A stretch of DNA of 64,000 bases from Sphingobium sp. DEHP117 (GTDB lineage Bacteria > Pseudomonadota > Alphaproteobacteria > Sphingomonadales > Sphingomonadaceae): positions 620,001 through 684,000 of the forward strand of contig NZ_JAPFBJ010000003.1 of the NCBI RefSeq assembly GCF_030867385.1, given 5' to 3'. Shown here in pieces: positions 36,320-44,369 of the stretch. Every line of letters starts with the position of its first letter. Within the stretch, counting starts at the first letter, position 1. Under the pieces are notes generated by a model. That model saw nothing but the letters and a program-made list of their open reading frames with translations. It did not search any database and was not told the origin of the DNA. A program made the translations under genes and the position numbers.

Positions 36320-37680
36320 GTCTGCACCTCCCGCTCCATGCTGAGGCAAGGTGCGCCCACCATGCGGAACCGCTCGTTTGCGTAATGCAGCAGATCCTGG
36401 GTGACCGTGATGTAGACCAGCGTAGAGTTGATATCCCGGTGGCCGAGGTAGGTCGCGAGGAATGGCAGACGGTCCTGCGGGTTGATGCCCGTCCTGTACC
36501 ATTCGAGGATCCGGTTCACGACCATCGAGTGGCGCAGGTCGTGCAAACGCGGTCCCGTTCGCCCCTGCGGTGGCTTCAGCCCGGCACGGCGTATGACGTC
36601 AACGAGCAGCCAGGCGACGGCTTGCTTCGTATAGCGGCCGCTCCGCTGCTCGTGCCAGAACAGACCTGACCTCGGATCCTGCGGGGCACCCGCGCGACGC
36701 CGCACATCGATGTACGCCCGAAGTTCGGCCATCACAGTGTCGGGCAGCGGCAGTATCCTTGTCTTGTAGAACTTGGTCTGCCGTATAGTGATCGTGCCGC
36801 CCTGAAGATCAACATCCCCCAGATCAAGGCGGGCAACCTCGCTGCGCCGCAGGCCCGCGCAATAGGCGAGCAGAAGCATCGTGTAGACACTCAACGGGCG
36901 AAGCGACGCTCGCGGAGAGGGGTAAGAGCGAGCAATGTCGAGCATATGCTGCACGTCGGCGGGCGTATAGATATGAGGTTTGCGCCATTGTTTGGCCACT
37001 TCCTTCCCCGGACGTGGGTCCGGTCGGCGCGGTGGGATCGACGGATCCCGGTGGCGGAGTATCTTCGCAAGGACGCGCTTCAGCTTTTCGCATTCGGCAG
37101 GATGATTGCGCGTGGCCTTCGCCGCCGCCCAGTGTTCGAGCATCACCCCGATCGGTTCATCCTGCAGCGCCGGGTTCAGCTGTAGGAACCGGTCGAACCG
37201 CAAAAGCCACACAGGCTGCGTGGTATATTTGTACCCCCTGTTGCGCATCAGCGTAACGTGCTCGGCCATGATCGCGCCCAGCACGCTGCCGAACGGTTTG
37301 GGCTGATGCAGTTCGGCAAGGGCTTGTTCTGGATCGCGTGAAGCCAGAGCGCGCCAGACCGGCATGCACTGCTTGACGTTGCACTCCTTGCGCAGGACGA
37401 CGACGGGATTGCGGTGGATCGCCCCGGTTTGCACAAGGTGATCGAGGAACCGGTCGATAATGCGGGTGCGGTGGAGCAGCGTCGTCGCTGTCCAACGGTC
37501 GGACCACGCCCGCAACCAGGCTACCAGCACATCTTGGCCGAGTTCGGTGTGGCGCGCGGCGACGTCCTGGAAGCTGTAGAGCACCTGTTTGTAATAGGTG
37601 CGGCTGTTCTTGCTGCGCAGGCCAAGGTCCGCGAGATAGCGCGCGATCAACAGTCGTTCGGGATCGGGCCATGGCGTCAT
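36316..37680 (-). CDS. ritB: RIT recombinase B, copy 2
   Basis: The same 454-residue protein as at 28711-30075, with intact active site (GLRRSE, HDLRH, GHRDINSTLVY). The start at 37680 overlaps the stop of the intact ritA as ATGA, so coupled translation is expected here. Confidence 0.88.
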   Translation of the reverse strand: MTPWPDPERLLIARYLADLGLRSKNSRTYYKQVLYSFQDVAARHTELGQDVLVAWLRAWSDRWTATTLLHRTRIIDRFLDHLVQTGAIHRNPVVVLRKECNVKQCMPVWRALASRDPEQALAELHQPKPFGSVLGAIMAEHVTLMRNRGYKYTTQPVWLLRFDRFLQLNPALQDEPIGVMLEHWAAAKATRNHPAECEKLKRVLAKILRHRDPSIPPRRPDPRPGKEVAKQWRKPHIYTPADVQHMLDIARSYPSPRASLRPLSVYTMLLLAYCAGLRRSEVARLDLGDVDLQGGTITIRQTKFYKTRILPLPDTVMAELRAYIDVRRRAGAPQDPRSGLFWHEQRSGRYTKQAVAWLLVDVIRRAGLKPPQGRTGPRLHDLRHSMVVNRILEWYRTGINPQDRLPFLATYLGHRDINSTLVYITVTQDLLHYANERFRMVGAPCLSMEREVQT

Positions 37681-38909
37681 GACAGCACCTCCGATCCCGG
37701 AACGTCGAGCGCGATGGCCCGCAGGTCTTCGGTTGCCAGCTTGAGATACGGAGCGGTAGATTCCGTCGAACGATGACCCAGCATATCGCCGATCACCTTT
37801 TGCGGGACCGAGGCGCGCAGCATCTCGACCGCGCGGGCATGTCTGAAGATGTGTGGCCCACACTTCCCCGGTGGCTTGACCCCGGCATCCCGGATTCGCC
37901 GGAAGACGGCACTATGCAGCACCCGGAGCCTTCCATAGGGTGCACGGGTCCGCACGAACACTTCGCGGGCGTCGGTCTGCGGTCGTCCCGAGCGCAGATA
38001 GCTGAGGATGGCTTCGCCCACCGGAGCCATCAACGGCAGATAGGAACAGGCACGGGTCTTGGTGTGGAGGATGCGGATCGATTCCGTCCGCCAGTCAATA
38101 TCCTCGATCTTCAGATTGCGGATTTCGCCGGACCTCAGACCATAAGTCGCCAGCAGTTGCAGGATCGCCTGATCTCTGAGCCCGATAGGCGTTGTGTCTT
38201 TGCTCGCGGTTTCCAGAACGGCGGCGATCTGATCGCGCTCCAGGATCGAGGGCACCCCTTCATAGGCATACAATAGCGGGGCGATGACGTGCGGCGACAA
38301 GTCGATTGCGGTGCGGCGCGTACGGTGCAGATAACGCAACAGCGAGCGAAGACGCTCCGCCACGTCCTTCACCGATTTGCGCGTTTGGTGCGGGCTGCGC
38401 ATATCCATGTAACGGTCGATGTCGCCGACGCTCATTTCCACCAGGCTGTCGACGCCGCATCGATCAAGCTGCCAGGTCAGGAAGTTCCGACCTTCCCACA
38501 TCAATGCGTAGATGCTGCGCTCCGCAAGGCCCCGCTCCTCGCGCAGCCAGATCTCGTATTCGTCGCAAATCGTAAAGCGCAGCGTGTCAGCAGCACATGT
38601 CGCTTTGGGCGCGGGTGGCCAACGGCCCTGTGCAAGCCGCAGTAGGGCGTGGATTCCAGAACGCGGAATGGAGTGCCAACACGGCCCTGGTGGTCGGCCA
38701 TGACGTTTGCGGAACATCGTGATCGCATGGTGCAAATAGTACCCCACCTGCGCCTCGGTCACCTCCGCGATCGGGATGCTGCGCCGGGCAAGATAGTCGA
38801 GGAACCCGCGCGCATAGGCGCAGTAGTTCCCGGCCACCACCGGGCTGTATCGTTGGCTGGTCAGTACGGATCTGAGTTCGGAGATCAGTTCGCAATCGGT
38901 ATTCGGCAT
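37677..38909 (-). CDS. ritA: RIT recombinase A, copy 2 (intact)
   Basis: Tyrosine recombinase of 410 residues, first of the trio. The N-terminal half has two helical segments (YSPVVAGNYCAYARGFLDYL and LREERGLAERSIYALMWEG, in part) forming the core-binding region. The catalytic half has Arg in TYGLRSGEIRNL, Lys in HTKTRACSYLPL, the box HIFRHARAVEML, and LGHRSTESTAPYL with the tyrosine. Promoter sequence should lie in the 140 bp between the start and the right inverted repeat. This is the reference for the frameshifted gene in copy 1. Confidence 0.9.
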   Translation of the reverse strand: MPNTDCELISELRSVLTSQRYSPVVAGNYCAYARGFLDYLARRSIPIAEVTEAQVGYYLHHAITMFRKRHGRPPGPCWHSIPRSGIHALLRLAQGRWPPAPKATCAADTLRFTICDEYEIWLREERGLAERSIYALMWEGRNFLTWQLDRCGVDSLVEMSVGDIDRYMDMRSPHQTRKSVKDVAERLRSLLRYLHRTRRTAIDLSPHVIAPLLYAYEGVPSILERDQIAAVLETASKDTTPIGLRDQAILQLLATYGLRSGEIRNLKIEDIDWRTESIRILHTKTRACSYLPLMAPVGEAILSYLRSGRPQTDAREVFVRTRAPYGRLRVLHSAVFRRIRDAGVKPPGKCGPHIFRHARAVEMLRASVPQKVIGDMLGHRSTESTAPYLKLATEDLRAIALDVPGSEVLS

Positions 38910-39017
38910 TGACGGCTCCTCTGCTGGTCAAACGACCGCAGAGGTTCGTCGAGAAATAATGCGGAGCAAAGCCCGTCAGATAACGTCGCAATTCTGCGCA
39001 TTTCAGACACTGAAACT

Positions 39018-39050
39018 GCGTTCCTTCACATTATCGACACCTCGCGATTA
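39018..39050. repeat. Right terminal inverted repeat of RIT copy 2
   Basis: The 33-bp repeat is the reverse complement of 35230-35262. It ends at the junction with ardC (CGATTA, then CT and CGAGGTG). CACCTCG and CGAGGTG flank CGATTACT here, giving a perfect recombinase-core-like dyad made half of element and half of target. Confidence 0.85.
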
Positions 39051-39052
39051 CT

Positions 39053-39185
39053 CGAGGTGCTGCGTGAGGACAATCGCGCCATCGTGCGCGCCGCTTCCCA
39101 GGCCAGCAAGGCGGCCGACTGGCTGCTCGACTTCCTGCCGGGCGCCGACGTCGATGCAGCCGACCACGAACGACAGGCGGCGTAA
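39053..39185 (+). pseudogene. ardC: ardC copy 1, C-terminal fragment
   Basis: Encodes the last 44 residues, E-V-L-R-E-D-N-R-A-I-V through ADWLLDFLPGADVDAADH and Q-A-A-stop. Together with 20419-21156 and 35120-35199 it restores a 317-residue ArdC, the usual length, so the gene was intact before the two insertions. Confidence 0.88.
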
Positions 39186-39260
39186 CGAGCCTGAAAACCT
39201 GAAAGGCGGAGAAGCGGGCTTCCGGCTTGACGCCTTGCCGCCCGCCTGGCGCTGCCCTCC

Positions 39261-39344
39261 GAGAGTGAGAGGGCGGCGCTTCGCTTCGTGACGGGTTGGA
39301 GGTCGAGAGAAAGGCTCCCGGCCGCCCGTCGCGGAGTAACGAAC
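39261..39344 (+). ncRNA. Structured 5' leader of the parB-like gene, matching the ardC leader
   Basis: GAGAGTGAGAG (from 39261) is followed by the outer stem GACGGG (39290-39295) / CCCGTC (39325-39330). This encloses a shorter inner GGAG/CTCC stem (about 39298-39301 and 39315-39318). The ribosome-binding site GCGGAG (39331-39336) comes next. Order, outer stem and spacing to the start match 20335-20418; the loops differ. A shared regulatory RNA element is inferred. Confidence 0.55.
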
Positions 39345-41309
39345 ATGGCAACTGCCATTCAGAAGATCATCCTGTCGTCGGCGCGCGACATCCCCTTCAA
39401 CAAGCTGGTGCTGAGCCAGTCCAATGTCCGGCGCGTCAAAGCCGGCGTCTCGATCGAGGAGCTGGCCGAGTCCATCGCCCGGCGCGGTCTCATCCAGAGC
39501 CTCCATGTCCGTCCCGTCCTCGACGCCGATGGCGCCGAGAGCGGCATGTTCGAGGTGCCCGCCGGCGGCCGTCGCTATCGCGCGCTCGAACTGCTCGCGA
39601 AGCAGAAGCGCCTGGCCAAGACCGCACCGGTGCCCTGCGTCGTCGGCGACGCCAACAGCGACATCCTGGTCGACGAGGTCTCGCTGGTCGAGAACATGGA
39701 ACGCGCGCCGCTGCATCCGCTCGACCAGTTCCGCGCCTTCCAGGCCATGCGCGACAAGGGCATGACCGAGGAAGCCATCGCCGCAGCCTTCTTCGTCGGC
39801 GTCAATGTCGTGAAGCAGCGCCTGCGCCTCGCCTCCGTCTCGCAGACTTTGCTCGATATCTATGCCGACGACGGCATGACGCTCGAACAGCTCATGGCCT
39901 TCACCGTCAGCTCCGACCATGCCCGTCAGGAACAGGTCTGGGAGGCAGTCAAGGATAGCTGGCAGAAGGAGCCCTATCAGATCCGCCGGATGCTGACCGA
40001 GACCTCGGTACGCGCCTCCGACAAAAGGGCCGTCTTCATCGGCGTCGAGGCTTATGAGGCGGCCGGCGGCGTCGTGCTGCGCGACCTGTTCCAGTCGGAC
40101 GATGGTGGCTGGCTGCAAGATCCGGCCCTGCTCGACCGCCTGGTGGCCGAGAAGCTGAAGACCACCGCCGACGAGATCGCGAGCGAAGGCTGGAAATGGG
40201 TCGAGGCCGCCTTGAGCTTTCCCTACGGCCACGAGCATGGGCTTCGCGAACTGGCTGGCGTCACGGTCGACCTGACCGAGGAGGAGAGCGCCACCCGCGA
40301 AGCGCTGCGCGACGAATACGACCGACTCGAAGCCGAATATGCCGAAGCCGACGAGCTGCCGGACGAGATCGACGCACGTCTCGGCGAGATCGAACAGGCC
40401 CTCGACGCCTTCGAGCAGCGCCCGACGATCTACGATCCGGCCGACATCGCCGTCGCCGGCGTCTTCATCAGCCTCGATGCCGACGGCTCGCTGTCGGTGG
40501 ATCGCGGCTATGTCCGTCCCGAGGATGAACGTCCCGTCGAGACCGAAGGCAGAGATGCGCAGGAGGTTGACGGTGAAGCGGGCCAGCAGGCCGCGCCCGC
40601 CGTTCAACGCGCCGTCATCACCATCGGCGGCCAGCCCGCGGAGCCGGAGGACGATGAGGAGGACGGCATCAAGCCGTTGCCCGAGCGCCTCGTCATCGAG
40701 CTGACCGCACATCGCACCTTGGCGCTGCGCAACGCGGTTGCGGAACATCCCGACGTCGCCATGACCATGCTGCTGCACAAGCTGGTCAGCGACACCTTCC
40801 GGCGCACCGCACCGGCCGGCTGCCTCGAGGCCCGCGTCAATCATATCTTCTTCTCGGCACAGTCCGAGGAGTTGAAGGACAGCCCACCCGCGCGCGAGGT
40901 CGCCGAGCGACAGGAGCGCTGGGGCAATCACGTTCCCGACGATGACCAGGCTCTGTGGGACTGGCTGTCCCTGCTCGACCCCGGCACGCGCCTCGATCTG
41001 CTCGCCCATTGCGTCAGCTACGGCGTGAACGCCCTGTTCGAGCGGCCCAATCCCTTCAGCGGATCGGGCGTCAGCCAGCATGGGCTGGACGTGCGCCTCT
41101 CGCAGGCTGACCGGCTGGCACGAGCCACCGGCCTCGACATGGTGGCGGCGGGCTGGAGGCCGACGGTCGGCAACTATCTCGGCCGCGTCACCAAGCCCCG
41201 CATCCTCGAAGCCGTGCGCGAAGGTGCGGGCGAGCGGGCTGCCCAGCTCATCGACCATCTGAAGAAGGGCGACATGGCCAAGGAGGCCGAGCGTGTTGAT
41301 GGTCGCTGA
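39345..41309 (+). CDS. ParB-like protein with N-terminal ParB nuclease domain, C terminus cut by IS21
   Basis: Large plasmid-type ParB of 654 residues as it stands. The N-terminal ParB/sulfiredoxin-like domain (KLVLSQSNVRRVKAGVSIEELAESI onward, with VPAGGRRYRAL, the GGxRR box) is followed by a helix-turn-helix region (MTEEAIAAAFFVGVNVVKQRL). A long acidic coiled-coil middle and a C-terminal domain (LERPNPFSG) complete it. Such proteins accompany ardC in sphingomonad plasmids and integrative elements and probably bind DNA for maintenance or transfer. The last residues V-D-G-R come from the IS21 end at 41294, so the natural C terminus is missing. It has the structured leader shared with ardC. 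Confidence 0.85.
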   Translation: MATAIQKIILSSARDIPFNKLVLSQSNVRRVKAGVSIEELAESIARRGLIQSLHVRPVLDADGAESGMFEVPAGGRRYRALELLAKQKRLAKTAPVPCVVGDANSDILVDEVSLVENMERAPLHPLDQFRAFQAMRDKGMTEEAIAAAFFVGVNVVKQRLRLASVSQTLLDIYADDGMTLEQLMAFTVSSDHARQEQVWEAVKDSWQKEPYQIRRMLTETSVRASDKRAVFIGVEAYEAAGGVVLRDLFQSDDGGWLQDPALLDRLVAEKLKTTADEIASEGWKWVEAALSFPYGHEHGLRELAGVTVDLTEEESATREALRDEYDRLEAEYAEADELPDEIDARLGEIEQALDAFEQRPTIYDPADIAVAGVFISLDADGSLSVDRGYVRPEDERPVETEGRDAQEVDGEAGQQAAPAVQRAVITIGGQPAEPEDDEEDGIKPLPERLVIELTAHRTLALRNAVAEHPDVAMTMLLHKLVSDTFRRTAPAGCLEARVNHIFFSAQSEELKDSPPAREVAERQERWGNHVPDDDQALWDWLSLLDPGTRLDLLAHCVSYGVNALFERPNPFSGSGVSQHGLDVRLSQADRLARATGLDMVAAGWRPTVGNYLGRVTKPRILEAVREGAGERAAQLIDHLKKGDMAKEAERVDGR

Positions 41310-41377
41310 GAGTTGACCCGGGATTTTCACTGAGAAGTGACCCGTCTCGGATATATGTTTCGGTTACGTCCTGTGGG

Positions 41378-42160
41378 TCAAGATGATGTTTTCTCCTTTT
41401 CTGGTTTTGCCTGCTGGGCAGAGCTATTTTTGAAGCGGAAGCTGTCGTTTCCGGTTTCGAGGATGTGGCAGTGATGGGTGAGGCGATCGAGGAGAGCGGT
41501 GGTCATTTTGGCATCGCCGAACACGCTGGCCCATTCACTGAAGCTGAGGTTGGTGGTGATGACGACGCTGGTGCGCTCATAGAGTTTGCTGAGCAGGTGG
41601 AACAGCAATGCGCCGCCTGATGCACTGAACGGCAGATAGCCCAGCTCATCGAGGATCACGAGATCGGAGTGCACGAGCCGATTAGCGATCTGTCCGGCCC
41701 TGCCTTGCGCTTTTTCCTGTTCGAGGGCGTTGACCAGTTCGACAGTGGAGAAGAACCGCACCCGCTTCCTGTGATGTTCGATGGCCTGCACACCGAGCGC
41801 GGTGGCGACATGGGTCTTTCCGGTGCCCGGGCCGCCAACCAGCACGACATTGTCGGCAACGTCGATAAAATCGCAACGATGGAGCTGACGAACCAGCGCC
41901 TCGTTGATCTCGCTACTGGCAAAGTCGAAGCCGGCAAGATCGCGATAGGCCGGGAACCGCGCGACCTTGAGTTGATAGGCGACGGAGCGCACCTCCCGTT
42001 CGGCCGTCTCGGCTTTGAGCAACTGTGAGAGCATGGGCACGGCGGCTTCGAACGCCGGCGATCCCTGTGCCATGAGATCGGTAACGGCCTGTGCCATACC
42101 GTGCATCTTAAGGCTTCGGAGCATCACGACGATAGCGCCACTGGCAGGATCATGACGCAT
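41378..42160 (-). CDS. istB: IS21 transposition helper ATPase IstB
   Basis: AAA+ ATPase of about 260 residues that activates the IstA transposase. It has Walker [13 protein letters not shown] and Walker [14 protein letters not shown], followed by [12 protein letters not shown]. The start at 42160 has GGGAG 7 bases upstream and overlaps the end of istA by 11 bases, as is usual in this family. The end QAKPEKEK is a lysine-rich tail. Confidence 0.92.
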   Translation of the reverse strand: MRHDPASGAIVVMLRSLKMHGMAQAVTDLMAQGSPAFEAAVPMLSQLLKAETAEREVRSVAYQLKVARFPAYRDLAGFDFASSEINEALVRQLHRCDFIDVADNVVLVGGPGTGKTHVATALGVQAIEHHRKRVRFFSTVELVNALEQEKAQGRAGQIANRLVHSDLVILDELGYLPFSASGGALLFHLLSKLYERTSVVITTNLSFSEWASVFGDAKMTTALLDRLTHHCHILETGNDSFRFKNSSAQQAKPEKEKTSS

Positions 42161-43673
42161 GGCGTGTCTCCCGACGCAGCGCATCATAGCGTTCGACATT
42201 GGCCATTGGTTCACTGACCAGCCTCAATGCCTGCGGTGCCGTCACCGGCGGCGTAGCGGTGGGCTTTCCGTCGAGCAGCCGATGCAGCAGGTTGAGGATA
42301 TGGGTCTTGGTCGGGACGCCAGCCTCCAGTGCCCGTTCGACCGCAGTCAGCACGGCCTGTTCGTCATGATGGAGCACCAGTGACAGGATCTCGACCATCT
42401 CTCTGTCGCCACCAGGGGTGCGCAGCAGATGCGTCTGCAACCGCCGGAAGGCATCGGGCATCTCGAGGAACGGCGCACCGTTGCGCAACGCTCCGGGCTT
42501 GCGCTGGACGACGGCGAGATAATGGCGCCAGTCATAGACAGTATGGCCCGGCAGATGATGCGACCGATCGATGATGCGCTGGTGCTCGCATATCACCTGA
42601 CCTTCGGCAGCGACCAGAATACGGTCAGGGTAAATCCGCAATGACACGGGCCGATTGGCGAAGGATGCCGGTACGCTGTAGCGGTTCCGGTCCAGATGGA
42701 CGAGGCAGGTCGGCGAGACGCGCTTGCCCAGTTCCACAAAGCCATCGAACAGCCTGCCCATCGGCATCAGGCTTTGCACTTCGTCGGCCCACGCGTCCGC
42801 GACCGAACCCGGCTCGATCCCGTGCGGTATCTCCTGCCACAAGGCCCTGCAGCGCTGTTCGAGCCACAGGTTGAGCGCATCAAGGCTCTCAGCCTGAGGG
42901 ACAGGTTGCCACAGGCGATGGCGGGCGTCCTGAACGTTCTTCTCGACCTGGCCTTTCTCCCATCCTGCTGCCGGGTTGCAGAACTCGGCCTCGAACAGGT
43001 AGTGGCTGACCATCGCCAGAAAGCGGGCATTGACGGTCCGCTCTTTGCCGCGCCCGACCTTGTCGACGGCGGTGCGCATATTGTCGTAAATGCCCCGGCG
43101 CGGAACGCCACCCAGCACACGGAACGCGTGATTATGGGCGTCGAAGAGCATCTCGTGCGTCTGCAACAAATAGGCCCGCACCAGAAAGGCCCGGCTGTGG
43201 CTGAGCTTGAAGTGCGCCACCTGCAACTTGGTGCGTACCCCGTCGATGATCGCCCAGTCCTCGCTCCAGTCGAACTGGAACGCTTCTCCCGGCGCGAACG
43301 CCAACGGCACATAGGTGCCGCGACCGCTCATCTGCTGCGCTTGCCGGTAATCGTCGCGCCAGGCTCGTGCAAAGGCAGCAACCCGGCCATAGGAACCGTC
43401 ATAACCCAGCGCGACCAGATCGGCGTGCAACTGCTTCATCGTGCGCTTCTGCTTGCGCGGGCGTCCCATCTCCCGCTTCAGCCATGCCGATAATCGTTCG
43501 GCAAACGGATCCAGCTTGCTCGGCCGCTCCGGCACCTTGAACCGGGGCTCCACAGTCCCTGCACGCAGATATTTACGGATGGTATTACGGGATAGTCCCG
43601 TGCGTCGCGCTATCTCCCGGATCGGTAAATGATCGCGCAAATGCCAGCGCCGAATAATGCTCAATAACGCCAT
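42150..43673 (-). CDS. istA: IS21-family transposase IstA
   Basis: DDE transposase of 507 residues. An N-terminal helix-turn-helix ([21 protein letters not shown], in part) precedes the RNase H-fold core. The core has acidic residues in [21 protein letters not shown] and [12 protein letters not shown]. The ATG at 43673 has GGAG 8 bases upstream; a GTG at 43682 is less likely. Gene and active site look complete, so the element may be mobile. Confidence 0.93.
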   Translation of the reverse strand: MALLSIIRRWHLRDHLPIREIARRTGLSRNTIRKYLRAGTVEPRFKVPERPSKLDPFAERLSAWLKREMGRPRKQKRTMKQLHADLVALGYDGSYGRVAAFARAWRDDYRQAQQMSGRGTYVPLAFAPGEAFQFDWSEDWAIIDGVRTKLQVAHFKLSHSRAFLVRAYLLQTHEMLFDAHNHAFRVLGGVPRRGIYDNMRTAVDKVGRGKERTVNARFLAMVSHYLFEAEFCNPAAGWEKGQVEKNVQDARHRLWQPVPQAESLDALNLWLEQRCRALWQEIPHGIEPGSVADAWADEVQSLMPMGRLFDGFVELGKRVSPTCLVHLDRNRYSVPASFANRPVSLRIYPDRILVAAEGQVICEHQRIIDRSHHLPGHTVYDWRHYLAVVQRKPGALRNGAPFLEMPDAFRRLQTHLLRTPGGDREMVEILSLVLHHDEQAVLTAVERALEAGVPTKTHILNLLHRLLDGKPTATPPVTAPQALRLVSEPMANVERYDALRRETRHAS

Positions 43674-43785
43674 GTCCAACACTCCATGATCCCTCGCTCA
43701 TCAAAGCCAGGGATGAGTTCAACATGGGTCAAATCTCAGTGGAAATTTATAACCCTCCCGGGTCAACTCTCAGCGACAATCAACA

Positions 43786-44369
43786 GTCAGGCCATAAATG
43801 GCCCTTCTGATCGGATATTTTCCCCGTTTTTACAGGATGTTACGCCAAAAAATATACCGTCAGAAGCTCTCTTGACCCTGACGGTATATGCGATTTTCGG
43901 CTGAGACAAGATGCACCATACCGTCAGCCATACCGTCATTTCGGAGGCTAACCCAGCGATAGATGCCGAAAGATTCAGAGATATTTATTTATATATTTCA
44001 GTCACTTATTTCGCATCATGGCGTATTATTGGATATGCCCGGATGGGCAAAAATTATTCCCACTCCATTGTTCCACAATGCCCTAACTGTCTGTCTTTAA
44101 ACGCCTATTTGAACTTTCCTGCCCTGCTGGCCGGCCTGTGGTCCGCCAGATCGCTGCACTATTGAATTCATTGAGAAAATCAGCACGAAATTTTTTTGGC
44201 GAGTCCAGCATCTATCGCTGGCTATTCCGCGACGGAAGCGGATTCCTTGGACCGACTGCGACCTCGGCCATGCTGAAAAAGGACCGTCACCCGTCGATTA
44301 GGACAACGTCCGACAGCGCCGGTCGGGCACGGTCCAGCGGGTTCCTTGCCCTTGCGGCGGCGCTGGCCG
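43786..44369. other. Island junction II: guaA-3'-end-like site with CCGTCA repeats
   Basis: No gene is supported. On the minus strand 44074-44054 reads G-T-M-E-W-E-stop, a guaA-like ending. Left of it are four copies of TACCGTCA: 43855-43862 and 43879-43886 as an 11-bp perfect inverted repeat (ATATACCGTCA / TGACGGTATAT), then 43919-43926 and 43931-43938. Right of it are an A/T-rich stretch, CATCTATCG at 44209-44217 (153 bp after the core) and GGACCGTCA at 44281-44289. The right part matches junction III element by element. The CCGTCA repeats look like integrase arm sites. Confidence 0.65.

Larger units (their letters stand above)
35200..39052. mobile_element. RIT element copy 2, in ardC copy 1
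   Basis: A 3,853-bp RIT element in the same orientation as copy 1 and with intact ritA, ritB and ritC. Terminal inverted repeats are at 35230-35262 and 39018-39050. It is inserted between the codons W-L and E-V-L of ardC copy 1, the position equivalent to that used by copy 1 in the other ardC. CT is present at both junctions, with no longer target duplication. Having intact genes, it is the likely active copy. Confidence 0.88.
41294..43785. mobile_element. IS21-family insertion sequence
   Basis: A 2,492-bp element with terminal inverted repeats of about 30 bp and one mismatch, beginning TGTTGAT and continuing CGCTGAGAGTTGACCCGGGA at both ends (41294 inward and 43785 inward). A further inner repeat containing CACTGAGA and TGACCC is also present. 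It carries istA and istB on the minus strand. The flanks GAGCG and GTCAG are not a target duplication, and parB does not resume on the right, so an adjacent deletion probably followed insertion. Confidence 0.92.

Noticed and set aside
39048..41330. A 760-codon open frame on the minus strand opposite parB, and similar long frames opposite the RND pump, the recombinases and the Eco57I-type gene
   Set aside because: They are antisense shadows caused by high GC and codon bias; the plus-strand or minus-strand partners have clear conserved domains, and the shadows have low-complexity compositions.
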